A stretch of 64,000 nucleotides of DNA from Paraburkholderia acidicola (lineage in GTDB: Bacteria; Pseudomonadota; Gammaproteobacteria; Burkholderiales; Burkholderiaceae), in NCBI RefSeq assembly GCF_002362315.1, contig NZ_MTZV01000004.1, positions 1,116,001 to 1,180,000 on the forward strand. Reading direction: 5' to 3'. Positions within the stretch are counted from its first letter, which is position 1. The number at the start of each line of letters is the position of its first letter. The position numbers and the translations under genes are program-made. The notes below the pieces were generated by a model. It saw only the letters and a program-made list of their open reading frames with translations, searched no databases and was not told the DNA's origin. Shown here piece by piece: positions 24,412 to 34,015 of this stretch.

Positions 24412-25299
24412 ATGCCGACTCCCATTCCTCCGCTACAGGCACTGCGTGCGCTCGAAGCGGCAGCGCGCCGCCGTAGTTTCAGCCGTGCCGCCGAAGAACT
24501 TCATTTGACGCACAGCGCGATCAGCCACCATCTGCGAGGGCTCGAAGCGCAGCTCGGCGTCGAGCTGTTTCGCCGCGCCGGCGCACGCATGATCCCGACC
24601 GCGGCAGGCGCCCAACTGGCGGATCGCGTGCGGCACAACCTCGACGACCTGCGCGAGGCGCTCGATGCGGCACGGCGCGGCGTCGGAGCGGCAGGCGTGA
24701 CGCGGCTCGAACTGAGCGGGATGTCCGACTTCCTGTCGGTCTGGCTGATTCCGCGGCTCGGCGACTTCTACGAAACCCATCCGCTGATCGACCTGTCGCT
24801 GCACATGCACGCGAACGTCGTGCCGCCCGATCCGTATTCCGTCGATATCGGCATCTGGCATCGACGGGTGGACGAGCCAGGGTTCCTCGCCCGCAAGCTG
24901 CTCGACGACCAGGTGATTGCCGTGTGCAGCCCGACACTGCTCGCGCGCTACCCGGCGTTTCGCATCGAAGACCTGCCGGAGATGCCGCTGCTGCGCTTTT
25001 CGCGGCGCTCATGGCGCGACTTCTTCGAGGCAGCCGGTATCGCCGCCGACGAACCCGATCGCGGGCCGATGTTCGACGACGCCGGTTTGTTGCTGCAGGC
25101 GACCGTCGCCGGGCAAGGCGTTGCGACCGCGCGCCTGCAACTGGCGCGCGCATTTCTCGAGCGCGGCGAACTGGTCCAGCTCGGTCACGTGAGAATCCCC
25201 GCTTCGCTCGACTACTACTTCACCTGGCGCGAAGGCCATCCGCGCGAAGCGACGATCCAGCAGTTCTATCGGTGGCTGAAAACGCAGCTCGCCCGCTGA
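24412..25299 (+). CDS. LysR-family regulator, GcvA-like
   Basis: 295 residues. The N-terminal winged helix-turn-helix reads LQALRALEAAARRRSFSRAA then EELHLTHSAISHHLRGLEAQ, the pattern of the GcvA/AmpR subgroup. An effector domain follows (TRLELSGMSDFLSVWLIPRL, VDIGIWHRR). It is divergent from the MFS gene and probably controls it. The effector is unknown. Confidence 0.93.
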   Translation: MPTPIPPLQALRALEAAARRRSFSRAAEELHLTHSAISHHLRGLEAQLGVELFRRAGARMIPTAAGAQLADRVRHNLDDLREALDAARRGVGAAGVTRLELSGMSDFLSVWLIPRLGDFYETHPLIDLSLHMHANVVPPDPYSVDIGIWHRRVDEPGFLARKLLDDQVIAVCSPTLLARYPAFRIEDLPEMPLLRFSRRSWRDFFEAAGIAADEPDRGPMFDDAGLLLQATVAGQGVATARLQLARAFLERGELVQLGHVRIPASLDYYFTWREGHPREATIQQFYRWLKTQLAR

Positions 25300-25379
25300 C
25301 GTTTGCCGGACCGCCCGCCCGTCACGAGCCCGTCGCGACCCGCTTGATACGTACCCGCGCCGCCCGTAGTGGCCTTATT

Positions 25380-25398
25380 GACAATGATTCTCATCTTC
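25380..25398. promoter_or_regulatory. Fur box upstream of hmuR
   Basis: GACAATGATTCTCATCTTC matches 14 of 19 positions of the classical Fur consensus (GATAATGATAATCATTATC). It lies 116 bp before hmuR, the place expected for iron repression of the haem operon. Confidence 0.75.
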
Positions 25399-25514
25399 AA
25401 TAAAGTCATCAGGCTTTACTTACATCTACCATTCAGCCTGCGCAGCAGGTGCCAGCCAGGTGCTCTCGTTCACCCAGCCAGTCATACGGGTTTGTTTGAT
25501 CGGGAGAACCACAC

Positions 25515-27785
25515 GTGCATCACATTCATCTGGCGCGGCGGCCGCTGTCCGCCATGCTGTCCGGCGTCGTTAGCATCGGGGTGATCGGCGCCTCGTCCGC
25601 GCATGTCTACGCGGCCACTGACGCCACCACGCCACCGCAGGACAACACCCCCACGCCGCGCAACGAGCGCATGCTCGATCCGGTCACCGTCACCACCACA
25701 CGCACGGCGACCAGCCAAAGCCACACGGCCGCGAGCGTATCGGTGATCACCGCCGACGATCTCGAAGAACAGCAAGCCACCGACATCAAGGACGCACTGC
25801 GTTACGAGCCGGGCGTCACCGTGCGGCGTACCGCGTATCGCCCGGTCTCAGCCGCGCAGGGCGGCGGCCGCGACGGCGATTCGAGCATCAACATTCGTGG
25901 CCTCGAAGGCAATCGCATCCTGCTGATGGAAGACGGTATCCGTCTGCCGTATTCGTTCTCGTTCGGTCCGCTCGAAGCGGGTCGCGGCGACTACGCGGAC
26001 ATCGGCACGCTGGAGCGTCTCGAGATCCTGCGCGGCCCGGCCTCGACGCTATACGGTAGCGATGGGCTGACGGGCGCGGTCAACTTCATCACGAAGAATC
26101 CGCAGGATCTGCTCGACACGTACGGCAAGAAAACCTATTTTTCCGTGCGACCGAACTACGATTCCAGCGACCGCAGTTTTGGTGCGACCGTCTCGGCGGC
26201 AGGCGGCAACGATCTTGTGCAAGGCATGGTGATCGCCGATGGTCGTCGTGGCCACGAACTCGATAGCAATGGCAGCAACAACAGCGCCGGCCCCAACCGC
26301 ACCACGGCGAATCCGCAGGACACGTACACCGAAACGCTGCTCGGCAAGCTGGTCGTCAAGCCCACCGCGCACGACACGTTCAAGTTCACCGCCGAAACCG
26401 TCCGCCAGCGCATCGATACAAACGTGCTGTCGGCGATCAATCCGCCGACCACACTCGGACTTACCGACAACAGCAAGCTCGAGCGCAACCGCTACAGCCT
26501 CGACTACGACTTCAACGACGATAGCGCGCGCTTCTTCCAGACTGCGCACGTGCAGTTCTATTACCAGGACGCGTCGCAGAACCAGAAGTCGTACGAGACA
26601 CGTGGCTCGCAGCCTTCGCGGTCGCGCGACAACGAGTACAAGGAACGGCTGTTCGGTGGCTCGGCGTTTGCGGAGAGCCGTTTTCGCACCGGCATCCTGA
26701 CGCACAAGCTGCTGTATGGCGGCGACGGCAGCATCGATCGCATCACGAATCTGCGCAACGGCACGGTGCCCGGTGTGGGCGAAGCACCGTTTCCAAACAA
26801 GGCGTTTCCCGATACCGACTACCGGCTGCTCGGCGCCTTCGTGCAGGATCAGATCAGCTATGGCGCGCTGACGGTCACGCCCGGGTTGCGCTTCGACACC
26901 TACCGGCTCAGCGCGAAAACCGGCGATCCACGCTATCTCGGCACGCCGGTCTCGTCGAGCGACAGCGCGTTGTCGCCGCGTCTTGCCGTGCTCTACGAAG
27001 TGTCTCCCGCGCTGATTCCGTATGCGCAGTACGCGCACGGCTTCCGCGCACCATCGCCGGATCAGGTGAACAACAGCTTTGCGAATCCGGTGTTCGGCTA
27101 CACCTCGATCGGCAATCCGAACCTGAAACCCGAAACCAGCGATACCTTCGAAATCGGTCTGCGCGGCAAGCTCGGCACCGGGCTCGGACCGCTGCGCTAT
27201 AGCGCGGCAGCATTCACCGGACGCTATCGCGACTTTATTTCGCAACAGGTTATCGGCGGGACGGGGCGGCCGAACAATCCGCTCGTGTTTCAGTACGTCA
27301 ACTATGCGAAGGCGTCGATTCACGGCTTCGAAGGTCGCGCCGAATGGATGTTGCCGCACGGCTTCTCGGTGAAGACCGCGATGGCGTTCACCAAAGGCAG
27401 CGTCGACAACAACGGCACGCCGAGCCTGCCGCTCGACACGATCAATCCGTTTTCCGCGGTGTTCGGCGTGCGCTACGAACCCAGCGAACGCTGGTTTGCG
27501 CAAGCCGATCTGCTGTATCAGGCCGCGAAGAAATCGAGCGATATCACGCCGAAGAACTGCAACTCGCAGACCTGCTTCGCACCGCCTTCGTCGCTGGTCG
27601 TCGATCTGCGCGGCGGCTATCGCTTCAGCAAACACGTCATCGGTTACGCCGGCATCTACAACCTGTTCGACCGCAGGTACTGGAACTGGTCCGACGTGCG
27701 CGGCATCGCCGATGCATCGCCGATCAAGGACGCGTACACCGCGCCCGGCCGCAACCTCACCGTCAGCATGAAAGTCGACTTCTGA
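25515..27785 (+). CDS. hmuR: TonB-dependent haem/haemoglobin receptor
   Basis: A 756-residue outer-membrane receptor. A signal peptide (cleavage after AHVYA, near 33) precedes a TonB box-like stretch (LDPVTVTTTRT), a plug domain with SSINIRGLEGNRILLMEDGIR and LEILRGPASTLYGSDGLTG, and a 22-strand barrel. The haem-receptor signature appears as YAQYAHGFRAPSPDQV followed by NPNLKPETS, and the chain ends in Phe as barrel proteins do. It starts at GTG 25515 with GGGAG nine bases upstream. First gene of a five-gene haem operon behind a Fur box; energy comes from TonB-ExbBD encoded elsewhere. Confidence 0.95.
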   Translation: MHHIHLARRPLSAMLSGVVSIGVIGASSAHVYAATDATTPPQDNTPTPRNERMLDPVTVTTTRTATSQSHTAASVSVITADDLEEQQATDIKDALRYEPGVTVRRTAYRPVSAAQGGGRDGDSSINIRGLEGNRILLMEDGIRLPYSFSFGPLEAGRGDYADIGTLERLEILRGPASTLYGSDGLTGAVNFITKNPQDLLDTYGKKTYFSVRPNYDSSDRSFGATVSAAGGNDLVQGMVIADGRRGHELDSNGSNNSAGPNRTTANPQDTYTETLLGKLVVKPTAHDTFKFTAETVRQRIDTNVLSAINPPTTLGLTDNSKLERNRYSLDYDFNDDSARFFQTAHVQFYYQDASQNQKSYETRGSQPSRSRDNEYKERLFGGSAFAESRFRTGILTHKLLYGGDGSIDRITNLRNGTVPGVGEAPFPNKAFPDTDYRLLGAFVQDQISYGALTVTPGLRFDTYRLSAKTGDPRYLGTPVSSSDSALSPRLAVLYEVSPALIPYAQYAHGFRAPSPDQVNNSFANPVFGYTSIGNPNLKPETSDTFEIGLRGKLGTGLGPLRYSAAAFTGRYRDFISQQVIGGTGRPNNPLVFQYVNYAKASIHGFEGRAEWMLPHGFSVKTAMAFTKGSVDNNGTPSLPLDTINPFSAVFGVRYEPSERWFAQADLLYQAAKKSSDITPKNCNSQTCFAPPSSLVVDLRGGYRFSKHVIGYAGIYNLFDRRYWNWSDVRGIADASPIKDAYTAPGRNLTVSMKVDF

Positions 27786-27840
27786 CCAATCTCCGACGAT
27801 CTAGCGCTATCGATTACCCCAACCCCGCGAGGACTACGCC

Positions 27841-28926
27841 ATGTTGAATACCGCCCACTCCGAACCGTCATCGCTCGCGCAGTTGCGGCGCGACTTCCTG
27901 CACACGAAGGACACGCAGAAGCTGCGCAACCGCGAGGCCGCGCATGCGCTCGGTGTAAGCGAAGGCGAGGCAATCGCGGCGTTTGTCGGGGCGCATGTGG
28001 TGCGACTCAAGCCGTCGTTCGTCGAACTCTTCGAGGACGTGCCGCGGCTCGGCCTCGTGATGGCGCTGACGCGCAACGAGGCAGCGGTGCATGAGAAAGA
28101 CGGACCGTATGTCGACATGAGCCACGACGGGCCGGTGGGGCTTGCGCTTGGCACTGCCATCGATCTGCGGATCTTCTATCACGCGTGGGCGTCGGGATTT
28201 GCCGTGCGCGACGAGACGGCGCACGGCGTGCAGAAGAGCCTGCAGTTCTTCGATGCGCAGGGGCACGCGGTGCACAAGGTGTTTCTGCGCGAGCACAGCG
28301 ATCATGCGGCGTTCGATGCGTTCGTCGAGCGCTGGGCGATGGCGGATCAGGTCGCGGGTTTGCTCGTCGAGCCAGCACCACTCCGTGCGGAGCCGCGTCC
28401 CGATAGCGACATCGATGTGCCGGGTTTTCATGCCGCGTGGCAGGCGATGACCGACACACATCAGTTCTTCGGACTGTTGCGCAAGTTCGGACTTGCGCGC
28501 ACCCAGGCGTTGCGTCTTGCCGAACGGAGCAACGCTTATCCGGTTGCGTGCGACGTGGTGCAAAGCGTGCTTGAAGGTGCGGCCGAAACAAAGCTGCCGA
28601 TCATGGTGTTCGTCGGCAATCGCGGCATGATCCAGATTCACTCGGGGCCGGTGCATACGATCCGCACGATGGGTCCGTGGCTAAACGTCCTCGATCCTGG
28701 TTTCAATCTGCATCTACGCGCGGATCTCATCGCGAGTGCGTGGGTCGTGCGCAAGCCGACCAGCGATGGCGTCGTCACGTCGCTCGAACTCTTCGACGAG
28801 CAGGGCGAAAACATCGCGATGCTGTTCGGTGCGCGGAAGCCGGGAACGCCGGAACTTGAGGGATGGCGCGCGTTGGTCGGTAGGCTTACGCCGCTTGAAG
28901 CGCTGGCATCTGGAGTGACAGCATGA
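27841..28926 (+). CDS. hmuS: Haemin-degrading factor / haem chaperone
   Basis: A 361-residue cytosolic protein made of two similar halves, as in HmuS/HemS/ChuS. Repeated features are the LRNREAAHALGVSEGEAIAA start, VMALTRNEAAVHEKDG (first half) and IMVFVGNRGMIQIHSGPV (second half), the VRKPTSDGVVTSLE stretch and IAMLFGARKPGTPEL near the end. It takes haem delivered by the ABC transporter and stores or breaks it to release iron. GAGGA precedes the ATG. The next gene overlaps by ATGA. Confidence 0.95.
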   Translation: MLNTAHSEPSSLAQLRRDFLHTKDTQKLRNREAAHALGVSEGEAIAAFVGAHVVRLKPSFVELFEDVPRLGLVMALTRNEAAVHEKDGPYVDMSHDGPVGLALGTAIDLRIFYHAWASGFAVRDETAHGVQKSLQFFDAQGHAVHKVFLREHSDHAAFDAFVERWAMADQVAGLLVEPAPLRAEPRPDSDIDVPGFHAAWQAMTDTHQFFGLLRKFGLARTQALRLAERSNAYPVACDVVQSVLEGAAETKLPIMVFVGNRGMIQIHSGPVHTIRTMGPWLNVLDPGFNLHLRADLIASAWVVRKPTSDGVVTSLELFDEQGENIAMLFGARKPGTPELEGWRALVGRLTPLEALASGVTA

Positions 28927-29825
28927 GCGCGAAACGTTTCGATCCGCAACGGCGCGGTGTGTTGATCGGCGGTGGCGCATTGCTTTTGACCACGGCGGTC
29001 GGCGTACGGGCGCAGACATCGCATGAACGTCGCGTGATCGTGATTGGCGGTGCGCTCGCGGAGACCATCTATGCGCTCGGCGCACAGGACGGCTCGCACG
29101 GCACGCTGGTCGGCGCCGACACCACCTGCACGTATCCCGCCGCCACACGCAACCTGCCGAAAGTCGGCTATCAGCGCGCACTGTCGACTGAAGGGCTGCT
29201 GTCGTTGCGGCCCGATCTCGTGCTCGCCTCCGCCGAAGCGGGGCCGCCTTCGGTGCTCGACCAGGTGAAGCAGGCCGGCGTCGAAGTCGTGCTGTTTGCG
29301 GAACATCACGATGTGGATACGGTACGCGGCAAGATCGACGGGATTGCGAAAGCACTCGATGCAGACGCCGCCGGTCGCGCGCTGCGCAGCCGTTTCGACG
29401 ACGCGTGGCAGGGCGCGCGTGCGAGCGTCGATGCTTCGTCGCTGGCGCGCAAGGCTGCGAAGACAAGCGTGCTGTTTGTGATGAACCAGTCGGGCAATCA
29501 GGCGATGGTCGCTGGCCAGAACACCGCCGCCGATGCGATGCTGCGCTATGCCGGTGTGGGCAATGCGATGCAGGGCTTCAACGGCTATCGACCGCTGTCG
29601 CCGGAAGCGCTCGTCGCTGCGGCACCCGACATCGTGCTGACCACCGACGAAGGCGTACAGGCTGCAGGTGGCAGCGCTGCGATGCTCGCGGCGCCTGGGT
29701 TCGCGACGACGCCGGCGGGACGCGCGTCGCGCATCGTGTCGCTCGATGCGTTGTTTCTGCTCGGCTTCGGACCGCGCCTGCCCGCTGCGGTGACGACCCT
29801 CAATCAACGACTCGCGAACGCATGA
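28923..29825 (+). CDS. hmuT: Haem ABC transporter, periplasmic binding protein
   Basis: A 300-residue exported binding protein (residues 1-30 basic then hydrophobic, cleavage near VRAQ). The mature part has the class III cluster fold marks RVIVIGGALAETIYALG, VGADTTCTYPAATRNLPKVG and LSTEGLLSLRPDLVLASAEAGP, with the Tyr that ligates haem in related proteins in KVGYQRALS. It hands haem to HmuUV. Overlap with hmuS is four bases. Confidence 0.95.
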   Translation: MSAKRFDPQRRGVLIGGGALLLTTAVGVRAQTSHERRVIVIGGALAETIYALGAQDGSHGTLVGADTTCTYPAATRNLPKVGYQRALSTEGLLSLRPDLVLASAEAGPPSVLDQVKQAGVEVVLFAEHHDVDTVRGKIDGIAKALDADAAGRALRSRFDDAWQGARASVDASSLARKAAKTSVLFVMNQSGNQAMVAGQNTAADAMLRYAGVGNAMQGFNGYRPLSPEALVAAAPDIVLTTDEGVQAAGGSAAMLAAPGFATTPAGRASRIVSLDALFLLGFGPRLPAAVTTLNQRLANA

Positions 29826-29874
29826 CCCGTGCACTTGGCGCGCGATCGCGCACGTCCGTAGTCGAAGAAGCGCG

Positions 29875-31011
29875 ATGAATACATCCACCGCTGCGTCCGC
29901 AACCGGGCCATCTGCAGCGAGCGTACCGGGCCGTGCGGATAGCCGATCGTCCGCGCACCTGTCGGCAAAGCGGCGTCGCAAGGCACGCACGACGTTCGCG
30001 TTGTTGAGCATTGTGCTTGTTGTATCGACGGTTGCAGCCGCGTGCATCGGTGCGTACCGGATCACACCCGCGACGATCTGGGCGATCGTCGTGCACGGCG
30101 GCGCAGCGACCACCGGCGATGCCACACTCGACCAGGCGCGCGCCGTACTGCTGTCGATCCGGCTACCGCGCGTCGTTCTCGCGCTGCTAGTCGGCGCCGG
30201 TTTCGGTGCAGCGGGAAGCGCGTTGCAGGCGCTGTTTCGCAATCCTTTGGCTGACCCGGGGCTGATCGGCATTTCGAGTGGTGCCGCGCTCGGTGCGGCG
30301 GCGTGGATTGTCCTTGGGCCGTTGGTGGGCCTCGCTGGCATCGTGGGAACGACGGGCTTGCCGGTTGCTGCCTTTGTCGGTGCGTTGCTCGTCGCCGCGC
30401 TCGTCTACCGGTTGGCCGCAACGCGTGGGCGCGTCGCGTTGCCGTTGCTGCTGCTTGCCGGAATCGCGATCAACGCGCTCGCAGGCGCGGCGATCGGTCT
30501 GCTGACCTATGTCGCAAGCGATGCACAGCTTCGCTCGCTGACCTTCTGGAGCCTCGGTAGCCTGGCCGGTGCGCAGTGGCCAACCCTCGCTGTACTCGTG
30601 CCGTTCGTCGTCGCGGCTATCGCGATGATCGCGCGCCACAGCTATGCGCTGAACGCGCTGCAACTCGGCGAGACCGAAGCGCATCATCTCGGCGTGCCTA
30701 CGCGTGCAGTGAAACGCTCGGTGCTGGTTGCGTCATCGCTGGGCGTCGGTGCGCTCGTGTCGTGTACCGGTGCGATAGGATTCATCGGGCTCGTTGCGCC
30801 GCATTGCGTGCGGCTCGTATGCGGTCCCGATCAGCGCGTGGTGATGCCAGCCGCGATGCTGCTCGGCGCGACGCTGACGATACTCGCCGATCTTGCCGCG
30901 CGTACCGTGGCAGCTCCCGCCGAAATCCCGCTCGGCATTCTGACTGCGTTGCTCGGCGCGCCGTTCTTCCTGATGCTGCTGTGGCGCAGTCGCAGCACAC
31001 TCGGCCTATGA
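29875..31011 (+). CDS. hmuU: Haem ABC transporter, permease (FecCD family)
   Basis: A 378-residue inner-membrane permease with ten helices of the BtuC/FecCD fold. Landmarks are [42 protein letters not shown], quoted here only in part, [18 protein letters not shown] (ATPase coupling region) and [22 protein letters not shown] Ser/Ala-rich N-terminal tail of about 40 residues precedes the first helix; a later start is possible, but none has a better ribosome site. Confidence 0.95.
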   Translation: MNTSTAASATGPSAASVPGRADSRSSAHLSAKRRRKARTTFALLSIVLVVSTVAAACIGAYRITPATIWAIVVHGGAATTGDATLDQARAVLLSIRLPRVVLALLVGAGFGAAGSALQALFRNPLADPGLIGISSGAALGAAAWIVLGPLVGLAGIVGTTGLPVAAFVGALLVAALVYRLAATRGRVALPLLLLAGIAINALAGAAIGLLTYVASDAQLRSLTFWSLGSLAGAQWPTLAVLVPFVVAAIAMIARHSYALNALQLGETEAHHLGVPTRAVKRSVLVASSLGVGALVSCTGAIGFIGLVAPHCVRLVCGPDQRVVMPAAMLLGATLTILADLAARTVAAPAEIPLGILTALLGAPFFLMLLWRSRSTLGL

Positions 31012-31042
31012 ACGCCCGTTATCACGCGAAGGTTGCCGCACA

Positions 31043-31861
31043 ATGCTGATCGCCAGTCACCTCCGCGTTGCGCACGGTGCTGCGACGATACTCGATGACC
31101 TGTCGCTGGTCGTTGAACCTGGCAGGCTCACCGCACTGCTTGGTCGCAATGGAGCTGGCAAGAGCACGCTACTGAAAATGCTGGCTGGCGATTTTCAACC
31201 GCACATGCCGCTTGGAAGTGCGCGACACGCGGGCACCATCACGCTCAACGGCGAATCGCTCGACACGATTGCGCCCTCGCGTCTCGCAGGCTTGCGTGCC
31301 GTGCTGCCGCAAGCATCGCAACCGGCATTTCCGTTCAGCGTCGAGGAGATCGTCTTGCTGGGCCGCTACCCGCATGCGCGTCGCGGCGCGATGTCGCGCG
31401 CAGACCTCGCGATTGCCGCGAGTGCGCTTGAACGTGCCGATGCGGATGGTCTGGCGGGGCGCGATATCACGACGTTGTCAGGTGGCGAACTGGCTCGTGT
31501 GCAATTTGCGCGGGTGCTCGCACAGATCTGGCCGACCGGTACACCGCAAAGCGCGGCGGACCGGCCCGCACGCTATCTGTTGCTCGACGAACCGACTGCG
31601 GCGCTCGATCTCGCGCATCAGCATCGGCTGCTATCGACCGTGCGTGCGTTGACGCGCGAGTGGCACATCGGCGCGCTGGCGATCGTGCACGATCCGAATC
31701 TTGCGGCACGTCATGCCGATTCGATGGCGTTGCTCGCGGATGGCGCGATCGTCGCGCACGGCACGCCGCGCGAGATCATGCAGGCGGCGTTGATCGAAAG
31801 GTGTTTTGGGTTTGCGGTGCGGGTGATTGATGCGGGTGGGGTGTTTGTGGTGCCGGTGTGA
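31043..31861 (+). CDS. hmuV: Haem ABC transporter, ATPase
   Basis: A 272-residue ABC ATPase. Walker A is GRNGAGKST, the Q loop is LPQASQPAF, the ABC signature is [13 protein letters not shown], Walker B is [12 protein letters not shown], and the switch His is in AIVHDPNL. It powers HmuU on the cytoplasmic side. Last gene of the operon, 31 bp after hmuU, followed by a 10-bp inverted repeat. Confidence 0.95.
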   Translation: MLIASHLRVAHGAATILDDLSLVVEPGRLTALLGRNGAGKSTLLKMLAGDFQPHMPLGSARHAGTITLNGESLDTIAPSRLAGLRAVLPQASQPAFPFSVEEIVLLGRYPHARRGAMSRADLAIAASALERADADGLAGRDITTLSGGELARVQFARVLAQIWPTGTPQSAADRPARYLLLDEPTAALDLAHQHRLLSTVRALTREWHIGALAIVHDPNLAARHADSMALLADGAIVAHGTPREIMQAALIERCFGFAVRVIDAGGVFVVPV

Positions 31862-31908
31862 CCGGATCGAAGCGCTCGACACCTCAAGTCGCCTCGCCTC
31901 GATCCGGT
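31861..31908. terminator. Inverted repeat between convergent hmuV and the OYE-MDR gene
   Basis: ACCGGATCGA (31861-31870) and TCGATCCGGT (31899-31908) are perfect 10-bp inverted arms around 28 bases. It fills most of the 55-bp gap between two convergent stops and could end transcripts from both sides, although no T tract follows. Confidence 0.45.
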
Positions 31909-31916
31909 TCCCACAA

Positions 31917-33911
31917 CTACGCGAACCGGATCACGCCTTTGCCGCGTCCATACCCGATCTTGTTTTGCTCGATGGCGTTCGCGGCGTCCGCTACTTCCGC
32001 GACCTTCGCGATGTCGACTTTCACATCGCCTCGCGCGACCATCGCCACGATGTCCGCGAGCTGCGCCTGATCGGGGCGCATCTGGAACCACACACCGTTC
32101 TTGCCGATCGGGATCTGCGTGAGGATCTCGGGGGCCGCGGTACTGACGATCCGGCCTCCCGCACGCAACACCTGCCACGAATCGGCTAGCGTCGTGCCGC
32201 CCACGAGATCGAGCACGAGGTCCACATCCGCGACATGTTCGTGGAACGCGGTAGTCCGATAATCGATTACGTCGTGCGCACCGAGCGAACGCAGATAGTC
32301 GGCGTGCGTACCGCGCGCAGTGACCACCACGCGCGCACCCGCACGCCGCGCGAACTGCACGGCGAATCCGCCGACACCACCCGCCGCACCGTGGATCAGC
32401 ACGGTTTGACCAGCGGTCAATCCACCCGCATCGAACAACGCTTGCCATGCAGTCAGCGCAGTCACGGGGATAGCCGCTGCATGCACGTCGTCCAGATTTG
32501 GCGGCGTCGGCGTGAGGTTAGCAGCGGCAACCGCGACCCGATCCGCGTAAGCGCCAGGCCCGCTCATCGGCCCCATCACGCGATCGCCAATCGCAAAGTC
32601 TGTCACGCCAGCGCCGAGTGCGATCACCTCACCGGCAAGTTCACTACCCAGCGTGACAGGAAACGTCAACGGAAAAACGCTATGCAGCAGACCGTCGCGA
32701 ACTTTCCAGTCGAAACCGTTGACGCCCGCCGCACGCACGCGGACGACAACTTCACCCGCGCCAGCAACCGGCTCGGCAATCCGCTCGATCTGTACCGCGT
32801 CGGCACCGCCGTATGCATGAATACGAAGCGCACGGTTCGTCGTGTTACCGGCGTCGAGTACCGGGTAATCGATGTAGCCGTCGGGGCCGGGCGAGTACAA
32901 CGTATTCCGGTCCGGTGCGTTGAGCGGAGCGTCCGCAAGAAACCGTTGCGGCAGATCGGGGTTCGCCAGATACAGGCCGCCGAATACGACGGCATCCGCC
33001 TTCCCTTCCGCGATCGCCGCCTGAGCTGTCTCTTTGGTCAGCGCGCCGCCACGCAGATAAGCGCCACCAAACAGCGGCTGCAACGCACCGTGATAGTCGA
33101 ACCCGCTCTTCGACCACGCGACATGCAAATAGGCCAGCTTGAGCGGTGCAAGCTGTTTCACCAGATAGCGATAAGTCTCGTGCGGCTCGGCATCGACGAT
33201 GTCGTTAAAGCCCATCTCCGGCGAGATCTTGATACCGACGCGGTCGCCGCCAGCTTCGGCGGTCATCGCTGCGAGCACCTCCAGAATGAAGCGCGCGCGA
33301 TTCTCCAGCGAGCCCCCGTACTCGTCCGCGCGCTGGTTCGTTCCCGACGACAGGAACTGCTCCGGCAGATACCCGGATGCGGCATGCAGTTCGACGCCGT
33401 CGAAGCCCGCTTCCAATGCGTGACGCGTGGCACGCCGATACTCATCGACGACACCGGCAACCTCCTCGGTCGATAACGTACGCGGCGTAACGAAATCCTG
33501 CTGCCCCGACGCGGTCCACCCCTGGCCGGCCGGACGAATCGAGGAAGGGGCAACCGGCGTGGCGCCGTCGGGCAGCATATCCGGATGCGAGATTCGCCCC
33601 GTATGCATGAGCTGCAGAAAGATGCGGCCGCCTCGTGCGTGCACTGCCGCAGTGACCGCGCGCCATGCATCGATTTGCGCAGCGGAGTGGATGCCCGGCG
33701 TACGGACGTAGCCCTTGCCCATCGGCGACGGGTAGGTTCCTTCGGTGATGATCAGGCCTGCGTCGGCGCGCTGGCCGTAATAGATGGCGACGAGGTCTGA
33801 AGGGACACCGCTGTTGTCATCGGCGCGGGAGCGCGTCATCGGGGCCATCACAAAGCGATTGCGGAGGGTATAGCGCCCGATCCGGGCGGTACTAAAAAGG
33901 TCGTTGCTCAT
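31917..33911 (-). CDS. Fusion of an Old Yellow Enzyme with an MDR quinone-oxidoreductase domain
   Basis: A single 664-residue frame. Residues 1-350 are an FMN-dependent Old Yellow Enzyme of NemA type: NRFVMAPMTRSR with the flavin-site Thr26, EGTYPSPMGKGY, FLQLMHTGRISHP, ELHAASGYLPEQFL, DEYGGSLENRARF and VGIKISPEMGF. His176 and Tyr181 of the substrate site are kept, but the second His/Asn position (179) is Ser. After a short linker, residues 362-664 are a zinc-free MDR reductase: VRVRAAGVNGFDWKVRDG, GSELAGEVIALGAGV, HGAAGGVGGFAVQFAR (NADPH loop, 508-523) and GRIVSTAAPEI. Each half alone would be an ene- or quinone-reductase. No frameshift or stop lies at the junction. Divergent from a LysR gene. 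Confidence 0.93.
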   Translation of the reverse strand: MSNDLFSTARIGRYTLRNRFVMAPMTRSRADDNSGVPSDLVAIYYGQRADAGLIITEGTYPSPMGKGYVRTPGIHSAAQIDAWRAVTAAVHARGGRIFLQLMHTGRISHPDMLPDGATPVAPSSIRPAGQGWTASGQQDFVTPRTLSTEEVAGVVDEYRRATRHALEAGFDGVELHAASGYLPEQFLSSGTNQRADEYGGSLENRARFILEVLAAMTAEAGGDRVGIKISPEMGFNDIVDAEPHETYRYLVKQLAPLKLAYLHVAWSKSGFDYHGALQPLFGGAYLRGGALTKETAQAAIAEGKADAVVFGGLYLANPDLPQRFLADAPLNAPDRNTLYSPGPDGYIDYPVLDAGNTTNRALRIHAYGGADAVQIERIAEPVAGAGEVVVRVRAAGVNGFDWKVRDGLLHSVFPLTFPVTLGSELAGEVIALGAGVTDFAIGDRVMGPMSGPGAYADRVAVAAANLTPTPPNLDDVHAAAIPVTALTAWQALFDAGGLTAGQTVLIHGAAGGVGGFAVQFARRAGARVVVTARGTHADYLRSLGAHDVIDYRTTAFHEHVADVDLVLDLVGGTTLADSWQVLRAGGRIVSTAAPEILTQIPIGKNGVWFQMRPDQAQLADIVAMVARGDVKVDIAKVAEVADAANAIEQNKIGYGRGKGVIRFA

Positions 33912-33950
33912 GTCGGTTCTCCTGTTTAGGTCGGCATGGAAGCATCTTGC

Positions 33951-34011
33951 ATTGCTTCATTGATGGATTAAACAGGCATAATTGAAAACACTGATCCATT
34001 AGTGGAGCAAT
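33951..34011. promoter_or_regulatory. Long dyad between the OYE-MDR gene and its LysR gene
   Basis: Arm one (33951-33968) and arm two (33994-34011) are 18-bp inverted repeats matching at 15 positions with 25 bp between. They are centred in the divergent promoter region. Arm two ends four bases before the LysR ATG. This is the expected place and symmetry for LysR binding and autorepression. Confidence 0.55.
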
Positions 34012-34015
34012 CGAC

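Noticed and set aside
23037..24425. 462-codon minus-strand frame, longer than the MFS frame it overlaps
   Set aside because: Arg-rich, low-hydrophobicity product without motifs; the shorter frame 23054-24307 has twelve membrane helices and MFS motifs.
26049..27635. 528-codon minus-strand frame inside hmuR
   Set aside because: Antisense shadow of a clear TonB receptor; no ribosome site or motif.
28638..30341. 567-codon minus-strand frame across hmuS, hmuT and hmuU
   Set aside because: It opposes three well-supported operon genes and its product is low-complexity and Arg/Ala-rich.
32235..33476. 413-codon plus-strand frame inside the OYE-MDR gene
   Set aside because: Arg/Thr-rich shadow of the fusion gene; no motif.
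31917..33911. OYE and MDR halves as two separate genes
   Set aside because: The frame is continuous through the linker, no stop is present, and no start with a ribosome site was seen at the MDR half, so a fusion is the direct reading.
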